Source: an uncultured Elusimicrobia bacterium (GTDB taxonomy: Bacteria > Elusimicrobiota > Elusimicrobia > UBA1565 > UBA9628). Taken from it: 64,000 nucleotides of DNA. The stretch is from the NCBI GenBank assembly GCA_903830945.1, contig CAIKVT010000027.1, positions 18,920 to 82,919 of the forward strand, given 5' to 3'. The notes below the pieces were generated by a model. The model saw only the letters and a list, made by a program, of their open reading frames with translations. It was not told the DNA's origin and did not search any database. Made by a program: the position numbers and the translations under genes. Numbering within the stretch: position 1 is the first letter of the stretch; each line of letters opens with the position of its first letter. Below, in pieces: positions 8,725 through 16,574 of this stretch.

Positions 8725-9445
8725 ACAGCAACCTGCCGCCTACCCGTTCGACGCGGTCATCCTGGACATGGACGGCGTCATGGTCGACAGCGAGCACCAA
8801 TGGATGCTCGCGGAGCAGGCCTTCTTTCGCAGCATCCTGAGCCGCTGGAGCGCATCGGACAACCACAAAGTCGTAGGCGTGATCGTCGAGGACATCTACG
8901 CCATGCTGGTCCGCGATCACGGACTGAAAATGGATAAAGCGGAGTTCATGGGCCGTTGCCACCGGATGGCGGACGACATATACCGACGCAGGGTGAGCCT
9001 CACGCCGCGCCTTCGGGATTTCATCCGCGGGCTTAAAAGCCACGCGACGCCCTTGGGCCTTGCGTCATCCTCGCCCGCTTCTTGGGTGGACATAGTGCTC
9101 AAGCGCTTCCGGCTGCGCCGCCATTTCGCCGCCGTGATCACCGGTGACGACGCACCCGGCCGCACCAAGCCCGCGCCGGACCTGTATCTGCTTGCCGCGC
9201 GTCGGCTCGGGGTGCGTCCCTCGCGTTGCCTGGCGGTGGAGGACTCATCCATAGGCGTGCGCGCGGCCAAGGCTGCGGGGATGACCTGCGTAGGCCTACG
9301 CAGCGGTCGCAACGCCGAACAGGACCTCTGCGAAGCGGACTGGGAAGCGCGAGGATTCGCGGAACTGGGCTACCGGAGATTGATCTCGCGGCTCAAAACC
9401 GCCTGCGCCTTGACGAAGGCACCCCAGTCCGCCAGCAAGGCCTGA
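8699..9445 (+). CDS. HAD-superfamily phosphatase, beta-phosphoglucomutase-like
   Basis: The 248-residue protein has HAD motif I DMDGVMVDSEHQ (nucleophile Asp and acid/base Asp two residues on), motif II ASSSPAS, the motif III lysine in GRTKPAPDLYLLAA and motif IV VEDSSIGVRAAKAAG. The cap domain between motifs I and II places it with beta-phosphoglucomutase-like and sugar-phosphate phosphatases. The substrate is unknown; a sugar phosphate linked to the neighbouring glycosyltransferase, or a metabolite-repair role, would fit. It overlaps the GT9 gene by 26 bases, and its 3' end overlaps the convergent FGGY kinase gene by 76 bases. Confidence 0.9.
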   Translation: MRPRKRRPEQQPAAYPFDAVILDMDGVMVDSEHQWMLAEQAFFRSILSRWSASDNHKVVGVIVEDIYAMLVRDHGLKMDKAEFMGRCHRMADDIYRRRVSLTPRLRDFIRGLKSHATPLGLASSSPASWVDIVLKRFRLRRHFAAVITGDDAPGRTKPAPDLYLLAARRLGVRPSRCLAVEDSSIGVRAAKAAGMTCVGLRSGRNAEQDLCEADWEARGFAELGYRRLISRLKTACALTKAPQSASKA

Positions 9446-10848
9446 GCCTCAGCCTCCGGCAGGGCAGGCTTGAACACGCGCACACCTTTGCCCTGACGCA
9501 AGCGCCCGGCCCATGGCACCCCGGCGGCCTCCGCTGCCAGCGAGGCCGCGCCCAAGGCCGTGACCTCGGCCTCGCCGCAGCGCTCGATCCGAGATCCCAA
9601 TAGGTCGGCCTGGAACTGCAGCAGGTAACTCACCCGGGAAAGGCCGCCAGAAGCCTTCACCGCCCCGAGTTTAAGTCCGGCCTGGCGCAGGGCGGCGACG
9701 ATGTCGGCGATCTCAAAAGCGATGCCCTCGGCCACGCCCCGCACCAAATCCGCCGACCGGGTCTGGCTGGTCATACCGAAGAAGACGGTCTTGGTGATGT
9801 AGTCCCAGCGCGGGGCGCCCAGGCCGCCGATGGCAGGCAGGACCAGGACCCGGTTCTTGGAAGCGCGGCAGAGGCGGCCGATGTGCGTGCAGTCCTTGAG
9901 AAGCCCCAGGTTCTTACGCAGCCAGTCGAAGGAGGCGCCGGCCGCGTGCACCGTGCCTTCCTGCAGGAATACCGCAGGCCGATCCCTCAGCTTCCAACCC
10001 ACCGAGGTCAGCAGTCCCGGCACCCGATGCTGGGTCTCGCCCGTATTGTAGAGGAAGAACGCGCCGGTGCCGTAGTTGAGTACAGCCGCGCCCTCGGCCA
10101 TGCCGCCGAGCCCTATGGCCGCGGCCTGCTGGTCGCCCAGGCAGGCGAGTATGGGGATCTTGCGACCGCCGCGGTGGACAAAACCCCAATCCCCGACTGA
10201 GGAGAACACGTTGGGCAGAACCGCGCGGGGCACGCCGAAAAGGGCGAGCAGCTCCGGATCCCAATCCATGGTCCGCAGGTTGAACAGCATCATGCGCTGC
10301 GCCAAGGACGGGTCGATCGCGAAGACCTCTCCTTTGGTCAGGCGCCAGATCAGAAAGGTCGCCACGGGAGCGACCAGCAAACGGTCCTCCGCCGCGAGCC
10401 GCCGCACCGCGGGATCGTTATCGAGGAACCACTTGATCTTGGGCGCCGAGTAATAGGGTGTGAGGTAGAGCCCCGTGCGCGCGTGCGCGTCGGCCTGCCG
10501 TGCCTGCAGAGGAGCCACCACGGATGCGCCGCGGCCGTCCTGCCAACTCGGCGCCCGGGCGGCAGGCTTGCCGGTCTGGCGGTCCCAGAAGACGACGGTC
10601 GAACGCTGGGAGGCCACCGCGAGGCCAAGGACTTCCGCGGCGCGGGGCAGCCGATCAAGCACGGCGTCAAGCGTCCGCTCCTGAGTGCGCGCGATCTCAA
10701 GCGCGTCGTGCTCGACCCAGCCGGCCTTGGGATAGAAGGTCCGCACCGGAAGCTGAGCCCGGGCCACGACCTTGCCCCTCTCGTCTATAGCCAGCGCCCG
10801 AGAAGTGGAACTGCCCTGATCTAGGGCGATGACCACGGTGCGATTCAC
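9370..10848 (-). CDS. FGGY-family carbohydrate kinase, glycerol kinase-like but with altered substrate site
   Basis: The 492-residue protein has the FGGY two-domain ASKHA fold: N-terminal ALDQGSSTSRALAID, central ACLGDQQAAAIGLGG, and the C-terminal SGGLSRVSYLLQFQADLLG. It resembles glycerol kinase and phosphorylates a polyol or sugar with ATP. The glycerol-binding Arg-Glu pair of GlpK is Arg-Ser here (SQRSTVVFWD), while the true GlpK later in the window keeps Arg-Glu. The substrate is therefore probably not glycerol. It starts in a four-base overlap with the upstream nuclease gene. Confidence 0.85.
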   Translation of the reverse strand: MNRTVVIALDQGSSTSRALAIDERGKVVARAQLPVRTFYPKAGWVEHDALEIARTQERTLDAVLDRLPRAAEVLGLAVASQRSTVVFWDRQTGKPAARAPSWQDGRGASVVAPLQARQADAHARTGLYLTPYYSAPKIKWFLDNDPAVRRLAAEDRLLVAPVATFLIWRLTKGEVFAIDPSLAQRMMLFNLRTMDWDPELLALFGVPRAVLPNVFSSVGDWGFVHRGGRKIPILACLGDQQAAAIGLGGMAEGAAVLNYGTGAFFLYNTGETQHRVPGLLTSVGWKLRDRPAVFLQEGTVHAAGASFDWLRKNLGLLKDCTHIGRLCRASKNRVLVLPAIGGLGAPRWDYITKTVFFGMTSQTRSADLVRGVAEGIAFEIADIVAALRQAGLKLGAVKASGGLSRVSYLLQFQADLLGSRIERCGEAEVTALGAASLAAEAAGVPWAGRLRQGKGVRVFKPALPEAEAQALLADWGAFVKAQAVLSREINLR

Positions 10849-12008
10849 AATGATGTCACCTTGAGGTCGCAGGGCTCCACACGCGCGCCCAATTCGCGCA
10901 GGGCGGCGCGCAAGTCCGAGTCAGTGCCGGGATCGGCCAGAAGCTTCTGAATTAATGGGCCGGAGGGGGCCTGAACCCGCTCATAGAGCCCGGCGTCCTT
11001 GAGCAGACGGATGACCTTCTTCTTATTGCCTTCAGGGAACTCGATCTTCTCCGTGCCGGAACGCTGGATCTCGTAGCGCGCGCCGAAGGCGCGGACGTAG
11101 CCCTTGCTGCGCAGGATGGCAAGGATGGCGGCCTTGACCTGCGCGGCCTCGCGGTCGGCCTCGGCCAAGCGCGATAGACTGTCGCCGTAGCGGTCGATGA
11201 GCGCGGCCAAGTCGCTATCGACGGGCAAGGGCCCGTCGCCCCTTCCAGCCAGATGTTCTCCTTTCCCAGAAGGGGCTGCGGATGAGAATATAGGACAGTA
11301 AGTCTTGTAGTCGCACCAGCGGCAGGAACTCTCCGAGGGCTTTGGATCGAAGCGTTCGGCCACGATGGCGGCGGCCGTCCCCACGATCTTTCGGCGCAGC
11401 TCTGCGACCTGAGCCTCCGGGCGCCGGCCGACCGAATGCGGCTTGAGCGAAGGGAGATGGTAGAAAGTGAGCTGGCCGACCTCGGCTCCGAGCTGGTCCT
11501 CGCAAGCCAGCTGGTACATGGTCAGCTGAGCATCGGTCTCGATACGGTCGACGGCCAGCTTCTTGCCGGTCTTGTAATCCAGGATGGCGAGCCGGCCGTC
11601 TTCCAGCCTATCGATACGGTCGACTTTCCCGGTGACAGGAACGCCGTCGACCGTCATCTGAAAATTATATTCAACGTAAAGAGGGATTCTAAAATCGCCG
11701 ACATGCTCTTCATAGTATCGGCCCAGGATATCCTTGCCCTGCTGGAAGTACTCGGCCTCCTGGACTTTGTCCCGATAGCCGACCGAGACCCAGTGCTCCT
11801 TAAGGCTATGGAGCAGTTCCGCTCGGGAGGGAGCGGGCAGGGCTTTCACCCCATAAAAGAACTCCAGGGCCATGTGCATGCTCTGTCCGAAGGAGAAGAA
11901 ATACTTGGGCTTCTCCGGGATCTTGTCGATGTATTTCAACCTGTACTTGAACGGACACTCTTGGTAGAGCGAGATGGAGGAATGAGACAGCGGACGGGGC
12001 AGATCCAT
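10845..12008 (-). CDS. PD-(D/E)XK nuclease family protein (RecB-like, Fe-S type)
   Basis: The 387-residue protein begins with LSHSSISLYQECPFKYRLKY, the usual opening of AddB/Cas4/RecB-type nuclease domains. The catalytic core GKVDRIDRLEDGRLAILDYKTGKK (about 126-150, given here in the parts GKVDRIDRL and LDYKTGKK) and the QLTMYQLACED helix follow. Cys18 plus the later CRWCDYKTYCP triplet would bind a [4Fe-4S] cluster. These are ssDNA or dsDNA exonucleases of recombination and repair; no helicase domain is fused here. A TAGAAT box 7 nt before the ATG with no ribosome-binding site suggests a leaderless transcript. Confidence 0.9.
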   Translation of the reverse strand: MDLPRPLSHSSISLYQECPFKYRLKYIDKIPEKPKYFFSFGQSMHMALEFFYGVKALPAPSRAELLHSLKEHWVSVGYRDKVQEAEYFQQGKDILGRYYEEHVGDFRIPLYVEYNFQMTVDGVPVTGKVDRIDRLEDGRLAILDYKTGKKLAVDRIETDAQLTMYQLACEDQLGAEVGQLTFYHLPSLKPHSVGRRPEAQVAELRRKIVGTAAAIVAERFDPKPSESSCRWCDYKTYCPIFSSAAPSGKGEHLAGRGDGPLPVDSDLAALIDRYGDSLSRLAEADREAAQVKAAILAILRSKGYVRAFGARYEIQRSGTEKIEFPEGNKKKVIRLLKDAGLYERVQAPSGPLIQKLLADPGTDSDLRAALRELGARVEPCDLKVTSL

Positions 12009-12021
12009 TGAAGATATTCTA
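12009..12021 (-). promoter_or_regulatory. -10 box placed for a leaderless transcript of the nuclease gene
   Basis: TAGAAT at 12021-12016 on the minus strand ends 7 nt before the ATG, so transcription should begin at about the start codon. No Shine-Dalgarno sequence is present. Confidence 0.5.
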
Positions 12022-12079
12022 CCAAACGGGCAACTGCCGCGCCCGGTATGAGATCGGATCGGATAAGGGGGGGATCACA

Positions 12080-13021
12080 TTAAAAGCCCATGAACATCAC
12101 CCTCCAATACAGGTAAACGACGCAAGCCATGAACAATAGCGGCCCCCCGAATATATACAGGCCGGCTTGGCTTTCGATTGCAGCGACCAGCTCGCGCTTC
12201 GATTCGTTCGAAATAACGAAAAAACCGTTCGGGTTTTTAAGCACCACGACCGGGAATGTCATCACGGACTGGTGCACGGATTTCCTCTGCCCCTCGAGTT
12301 CCTCATTGAACTCTTTCTTCAGACCCGCGTCCCACTCCTGACTGTCGATCGCTCCATCTTTATTGACGTCCAAGGCCTGTAACTTCGCAGGATCAGACTT
12401 CAATCGCCGAGCCACAGCGCCCCAGGACAGGTCTATGCGCTGAGCAATCCTCTCAAGCGTGGAAGATTGCTGGGCTTGAGCGGCGTAGCCCAAAACGCAC
12501 AGCGGTTCTTGTTCACGGATTATATGCGCGATGACATGAAGGGTGTCCGTTGTCCGTCCTGGAATCGAAGATAAAAATCCGGCGATGGACGGGTCCACGT
12601 CGGAGAATAGATTCCCCAGCCAGCTGGATTTTCGGTCGATGATCCCATGGCAATAGATCTCGACCCCCTCAGGATAAACCGGGACCTTACCGGTATCGTC
12701 AACCAGGAGCAGCGGGGTGGCGTTGCTGTCAGCATGGTATATATTCACCCAATGCGAATATTTGCCGCTGCCGCGCTCTTCCTCGACATCTATCCGGTAA
12801 TAGACGCACGGCTGCTGATAGATCGGATCCTCCAGAGGCGTCAACTGAGCCGCGGTCCCAATAAGTTCCACCGGGCCCATGGCCATGGAGCGCACCTTGG
12901 ATGTCGGCAGGTCGGCGATCGCGCGTTCAAGCCGGAGGTCCCGGAAGCCTTTATAGAAAAGCCTGGCCCCGACACAACAGCCGAAAGCCGCCAGCAGGAG
13001 ATCTCGGGAATCGTGGGACAC
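12080..13021 (-). CDS. GIDE-domain membrane protein with an EF-hand loop
   Basis: The 313-residue protein has a membrane helix near residues 8-25, a cytoplasmic or periplasmic middle region and a C-terminal helix near 286-306. The part TSKVRSMAMGPVELIGTA to PCVYYRIDVEE resembles the GIDE domain of membrane-bound E3-ligase-like proteins, whose bacterial members lack the RING finger. These often sit beside lemA, as here: the GTG start abuts the LemA stop. Residues 218-229 (DVNKDGAIDSQE) form a canonical 12-residue EF-hand calcium loop, unusual for this family. Function is unknown; a membrane-stress role with LemA is an inference. Confidence 0.72.
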   Translation of the reverse strand: MSHDSRDLLLAAFGCCVGARLFYKGFRDLRLERAIADLPTSKVRSMAMGPVELIGTAAQLTPLEDPIYQQPCVYYRIDVEEERGSGKYSHWVNIYHADSNATPLLLVDDTGKVPVYPEGVEIYCHGIIDRKSSWLGNLFSDVDPSIAGFLSSIPGRTTDTLHVIAHIIREQEPLCVLGYAAQAQQSSTLERIAQRIDLSWGAVARRLKSDPAKLQALDVNKDGAIDSQEWDAGLKKEFNEELEGQRKSVHQSVMTFPVVVLKNPNGFFVISNESKRELVAAIESQAGLYIFGGPLLFMACVVYLYWRVMFMGF

Positions 13022-13591
13022 TTAGGGAACTTTGATGTCGACGTCCACGTCCTTTTTGTCTTCCGGCGCGACCTGAAACATCTCGTGCGGGGCCAGACTC
13101 ATAAAACCGGCCACCAAGCTATCGGGGAAAGACTGGATGCGGATATTGTAAGCATTGACAGACTCGTTATAGAATTCTCGACGGTCCGCGAGCTGATTTT
13201 CCAGGTCCGTGATGCGCCCTTGGAGCTGCTGAAAGGAGGATTGCGCCTTGAGCTCAGGATATCTCTCGGCCACGGCGAAAAGCTGCCCGAGTCCGGCGGA
13301 TAGGGCCCCTTCCGCAGCCGCGCGCTGCGCGACTCCCTGCGCGTTCTGGGCCGTGTTCCTGAGCTCCACGACCTTGGTCAATGTGCCCTTTTCAAACTGC
13401 ATATAAGCCTCGCAGGCCTTAATGAGTTTGGGGATCTCGTCATGACGCTGCTTCAAGAGCACGTCGATATTGGACCAAGCCTTGAGGATGTCATTTTTAA
13501 CGACAACCAGGCCATTGTAAATAGTGACCACGTAACCGATGAGGCCGATAACCGCAAAAATAAGTATTCCCAGCACGATGAGGATGACCAT
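13022..13591 (-). CDS. lemA: LemA family protein
   Basis: The 189-residue protein has one N-terminal membrane anchor followed by the long helical LemA domain: YNGLVVVKNDILKAWSNIDVLLKQRHDEIPKL near the start and YNESVNAYNIRIQSFPDSLVA near the end. I placed the start at 13591, where AGGAGG lies 6 nt upstream. LemA proteins are widespread envelope proteins of unclear biochemical role. It forms an operon with the GIDE-domain protein, whose GTG directly follows its stop, a pairing seen in many bacteria. Confidence 0.92.
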   Translation of the reverse strand: MVILIVLGILIFAVIGLIGYVVTIYNGLVVVKNDILKAWSNIDVLLKQRHDEIPKLIKACEAYMQFEKGTLTKVVELRNTAQNAQGVAQRAAAEGALSAGLGQLFAVAERYPELKAQSSFQQLQGRITDLENQLADRREFYNESVNAYNIRIQSFPDSLVAGFMSLAPHEMFQVAPEDKKDVDVDIKVP

Positions 13592-13659
13592 GCCAACCTC
13601 CTGATTAATAACCTTCATCAAGTTAGCATTCCTAGCGATGTTTTTTCAATTATCCAAAT

Positions 13660-13675
13660 GCGCGCTATCGCGCGC
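13660..13675 (-). terminator. Short GC hairpin at the end of radC
   Basis: Two GCGCGC arms flank a four-base loop at the radC stop. It lacks a T-run on the minus strand, so it would be a weak or factor-dependent terminator, or simply an mRNA-end stabiliser. Confidence 0.3.
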
Positions 13676-14391
13676 TAGCTCAGCAGACCATGCTCGCGGA
13701 AGCTGAAGCATGCGGCCCCGGCCACGATGATGTGGTCGAGGATCGGGATGCCCAGGATCTCCCCGGCCCGGCAAAGACGCCGGGTGGTGTCCCGGTCGTC
13801 GGGAGAGGGGGAGCAGTCGCCGGATGGATGATTATGCACGACGACGACCGCGGCGGCCGAATGCGCCACGGCCGGCGAGAACACCTCGCGAGGATGCACC
13901 AGACTCGCCGAGAGCGTGCCGATGGAAACCGTCTCCTGACACAGAAGCTGGCTGCGGGCGTTAAGGTAAAAGGCCAAGAGGTGCTCCTTTCGGCCGACGC
14001 GGACCTCTTCCGGGACCGCCTCCAGGACCCGGCCGGGGCTATCGAGAGTAGGCCGATGGTCCGGCCTGCCGGAGAAACGCCGGGCCAGCTCGAAAGACGC
14101 CACCAGGGCCGCGGCGCGGGTCTCACCCACTCCTTTGATGCGGCGCAGGGCTACGAAGCCCGCTTCCGGCAAGCCATCCGGGAATTCAACCAGCAAAGAC
14201 GAGGACAGGTCCATGACGCTGCAACCGGCATAGCCCGTGCGCAAGACCAAGGCCAGGAGCTCCTGGTCGCTGAGGGCTTCGGGACCAGACCGGGCCAGCT
14301 TCTCGCGCGGCCTTTCCACCGGATGCAGGTCGCGCAGAAGCACCCCAGGCCTAGGCGAAGAAACGTAGACGGCCGGCCGAAACTCGCTCAT
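13675..14391 (-). CDS. radC: RadC family JAB-domain protein
   Basis: The 238-residue protein has an N-terminal helix-hairpin-helix-like region (LRRIKGVGETRAAAL) and the JAB/MPN metal site EVFSPAV...VVHNHPSGDCSPSPDD, with the HxH and Asp ligands intact. RadC proteins are annotated in DNA repair, but their activity is not settled. The start overlaps the stop of the MucB-like gene by four bases, so RadC is the last gene of the sigma-factor operon. A GCGCGC-GATA-GCGCGC hairpin lies at its stop codon. Confidence 0.93.
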   Translation of the reverse strand: MSEFRPAVYVSSPRPGVLLRDLHPVERPREKLARSGPEALSDQELLALVLRTGYAGCSVMDLSSSLLVEFPDGLPEAGFVALRRIKGVGETRAAALVASFELARRFSGRPDHRPTLDSPGRVLEAVPEEVRVGRKEHLLAFYLNARSQLLCQETVSIGTLSASLVHPREVFSPAVAHSAAAVVVVHNHPSGDCSPSPDDRDTTRRLCRAGEILGIPILDHIIVAGAACFSFREHGLLS

Positions 14392-15401
14392 CGCACCGAT
14401 TCGGCCATGCGCTTGAGCGTCTCATCGGACGCGGAGCCCACCAGAACGAAGCGCCAGCCCCCCGAATTCCAGGACAGCACGTTGCCCTCCGCCGCCCGGG
14501 TCCGGTAACCGCGGCCCACGCTCAACGTGACACGCCGGCTCAGGCGGGCGCCCAGGTCGAGGCGGACCCGAGGCGGACATTGAAACAGCGAGATGACCTC
14601 GATCCCATCGGAGAAGCGGTAGTGCACGACGTTTCGCCGGCCCTTGGCCATGACGTCAAGGCTCTCGAAGACGTAGCCGGAGGGCAGCCAGGCTGGCAGC
14701 CGAGGCTCGACCCCCGCGGCCTTGGCTTCATCCAAAGCCAGATAATCCGGCTCGGCGTGCTTGACCACCGTGCTGCCGGCAGGAGGGGAAAAACGGAACA
14801 GCGTCCGGCCAGAGGGCGCCCCGAGCTGCAGCCGCGTGAAGGACATGGAGTCGGCCGGAGACCCGTCCGGCCGGAAAGCCTCCGCCCGCAGGAGCAGCGA
14901 GCTCTGACGGTCGACCCACAACCTTCGGGCCGGCATGCCGTCAGAGCGCGCGCGCAGCGTGAGCAGCCAAGTCGAGCGGCCCGCCACCCGGTCACCGGTG
15001 GCGATGGCGACGTCGTAATTCTCGCTGAGGCGGTCAAACTCATCTTCCGGACCGAAGCGCTTGAAGAGCGGGTCGGCGGGCTCTCCCTGCCACACCTTGC
15101 GCCGTGCCGGGTCGTATATCCATTCGGTCCGTCCATCCTCCACGATGAGCTGGACCGTTTCTCCGGCGGTTCCCAGGATCTCGCGTCGGTAAAGGTTTGG
15201 GGGGCTGAAACGGACAGCCAAGCGTCGGGACACGGCCTTGCCCTCCACGCCCTCCCGGCGTTCCACCGTCAGCTCGGCCGTATATGGCTCATGCGGCGAC
15301 TCAAGGCTCTGCCTCAGGACCGTCAGGGCCTCAGGAGCGGCAGCACTCGCCGCATATCCGGGCAAGGCAGCCAACAGCCACAGCAGCATACATCTAATCA
15401 T
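14388..15401 (-). CDS. MucB/RseB-like periplasmic sigma-factor regulator
   Basis: The 337-residue protein starts with a signal peptide (MIRCMLLWLLAALPGYAASA), preceded by GGAGGAGG. The body has the LolA/RseB-type half-barrel features (RREILGTAGETVQLIVEDGRTEW and RLWVDRQSSLLLRAEAF), then a smaller C-terminal domain (LPAWLPSGYVFESL, YRFSDGIEVISLF). RseB/MucB binds the periplasmic part of an anti-sigma factor and senses envelope stress. Position supports this: it overlaps the anti-sigma gene by eight bases and precedes radC in a four-base overlap. Sequence similarity is distant, so the call rests partly on context. Confidence 0.75.
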   Translation of the reverse strand: MIRCMLLWLLAALPGYAASAAAPEALTVLRQSLESPHEPYTAELTVERREGVEGKAVSRRLAVRFSPPNLYRREILGTAGETVQLIVEDGRTEWIYDPARRKVWQGEPADPLFKRFGPEDEFDRLSENYDVAIATGDRVAGRSTWLLTLRARSDGMPARRLWVDRQSSLLLRAEAFRPDGSPADSMSFTRLQLGAPSGRTLFRFSPPAGSTVVKHAEPDYLALDEAKAAGVEPRLPAWLPSGYVFESLDVMAKGRRNVVHYRFSDGIEVISLFQCPPRVRLDLGARLSRRVTLSVGRGYRTRAAEGNVLSWNSGGWRFVLVGSASDETLKRMAESVR

Positions 15402-15891
15402 GGCGTCCTCCTCCCTGGGACAAGCGCAGACCCAGGTCGGTGAAGATCGCGTCACGGTTTGCAGCCGGCATGGTGAGCTCATAGCGACTGTGGGCATCCA
15501 GGACCTCGTCCAAGGAGAGCTCCTCTGTCCCGCTCGAAAATCGGCCCAAGACCAAGACCGCGACCGCGACGGCGAAAGCCGATGCGAAGCCGAACCCGGC
15601 CGCCAGGCGCCAAGAGAAACGCCAAGATTCCAGCCAACCAGCGCGCGGGGACGCTGCCTCTCGCAATCCAGATAAAGCCCGGGCTTGTCTCATGAGCTCG
15701 GCGCGCAGGTCCGCCGGGATGGCGGGCCGGGACACGCCACGCACGACGACCTTGAGCGCGCGCATCCAACGCAGTTCCCGGGCGCAGGCCGGGCAGCCCT
15801 TGAGGTGGGCCTCGAGCTGGGACGCCTCCGCGGGCGAAAGCCTCCCCGCGGCGTAGGATTCGAAAGACTCTCGCATCCGTTCACATTCCAT
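15394..15891 (-). CDS. Zinc-finger anti-sigma factor, membrane-anchored
   Basis: The 165-residue protein opens with a zinc-binding anti-sigma domain (AHLKGCPACARELRW, an HxxxCxxC pattern near residues 30-40). One membrane helix follows near 105-125 (LAAGFGFASAFAVAVAVLVL), then a short periplasmic tail. It would hold the cognate ECF sigma factor at the membrane until stress. The start at 15891 has GGAG upstream and overlaps the sigma gene stop by eleven bases; the next gene overlaps by eight. Such coupling is typical of sigma/anti-sigma pairs. Confidence 0.88.
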   Translation of the reverse strand: MECERMRESFESYAAGRLSPAEASQLEAHLKGCPACARELRWMRALKVVVRGVSRPAIPADLRAELMRQARALSGLREAASPRAGWLESWRFSWRLAAGFGFASAFAVAVAVLVLGRFSSGTEELSLDEVLDAHSRYELTMPAANRDAIFTDLGLRLSQGGGRHD

Positions 15892-16456
15892 GGGGCTCCA
15901 CCTCCTGGTCCGACTTGAGGATAGCGCTCTTGAGCGCGGCACGAGCCCGGCTGAGCCGGGAGCGCACCGTGCCCAAGGGGCAATCGAGGGCCTGAGCGAT
16001 CTGCTCGTAGCCGAGTCCCTCCACGTCAAAAAGGGTCAAAATCGCCTTATGTTCCAACGTGAGGCCATCCATCGCTCGGCGCACGGCGGCCCATTGGCTC
16101 TCCCGAGTGAGCCGATCTAGGACCGCCTCCTCGTTCGGGTCAGCGAGGCTCTCCGCAAGAGTGGAGCCATCCTCCTGCCCCGGCCTCAAGGCGGCGTCCA
16201 GATGGACAGAGCACCGGCGCTCGCAACGCTTGATGCTGTCTATATAGATGTTCCTGAGTATAGTCAGGAACCAGGACTCCAGCGGCTGGGATTGATCGTA
16301 GCGGTCCCAGCTCCGGAAGACACGGCAGAACGCCTCCTGCACCAGCTCCTTGGCCTCCTCGCTGTTGCCGCAAAGCCCATAAGCGAACTGGTAGCCCCGT
16401 TCCGAATGCTCATCAACGAGCCGCTCCATCTTCTCCTGGTCCCGCTTAGGGCTCAT
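15881..16456 (-). CDS. ECF-type RNA polymerase sigma factor (RpoE-like)
   Basis: The protein has sigma region 2 (YQFAYGLCGNSEEAKELVQEAF and ESWFLTILRNIYIDS, given here in two parts) and region 4 with its helix-turn-helix (LGYEQIAQALDCPLGTVRSRLSRARAAL). It directs RNA polymerase to envelope-stress promoters and is controlled by the two genes after it. The start is uncertain: ATGs at 16465, 16456 and 16429 are in frame. Only 16429 has a Shine-Dalgarno-like AGGAG (3 nt away), and 16465 overlaps the predicted -10 element of the gene's own promoter. The family's conserved part begins near 16429. Confidence 0.92.
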   Translation of the reverse strand: MSPKRDQEKMERLVDEHSERGYQFAYGLCGNSEEAKELVQEAFCRVFRSWDRYDQSQPLESWFLTILRNIYIDSIKRCERRCSVHLDAALRPGQEDGSTLAESLADPNEEAVLDRLTRESQWAAVRRAMDGLTLEHKAILTLFDVEGLGYEQIAQALDCPLGTVRSRLSRARAALKSAILKSDQEVEPHGM

Positions 16457-16464
16457 ACTATACA

Positions 16465-16489
16465 TACGAGTTCGGGCTTAAAAAGTTCC
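16465..16489 (-). promoter_or_regulatory. Candidate autoregulated ECF promoter
   Basis: GGAAC (16489-16485) and CGTA (16468-16465) are separated by 16 nt on the minus strand, the spacing and sequence typical of ECF promoters (for example sigma-W and sigma-E types). It lies directly in front of the sigma gene, which is where an autoregulated promoter is expected. Confidence 0.6.
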
Positions 16490-16513
16490 ATTCCGTCCCG
16501 CTTCCTCGACGAT

Positions 16514-16553
16514 TGTAACAATTAGTTAACAGCCCCGAAATCGGTCTGTAACA
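16514..16553 (+). promoter_or_regulatory. Phased TTAACA-type direct repeats upstream of the histidine kinase
   Basis: TGTAACA (16514), GTTAACA (16525) and TGTAACA (16547) start 11 and 22 bases apart, one and two helical turns. Direct repeats of this form are bound by PhoB/PhoP-type response regulators. A CATACT -10-like box at 16563 lies 9 nt after the last repeat and 6 nt before the kinase GTG. Confidence 0.45.
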
Positions 16554-16574
16554 AGCCCGGCGCATACTGATGGC

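Noticed and set aside
13641..13646. T-run after a GCGCGC hairpin as a terminator of radC
   Set aside because: The T6 run is on the plus strand, whereas radC is read from the minus strand, so it cannot serve as its U-tract.
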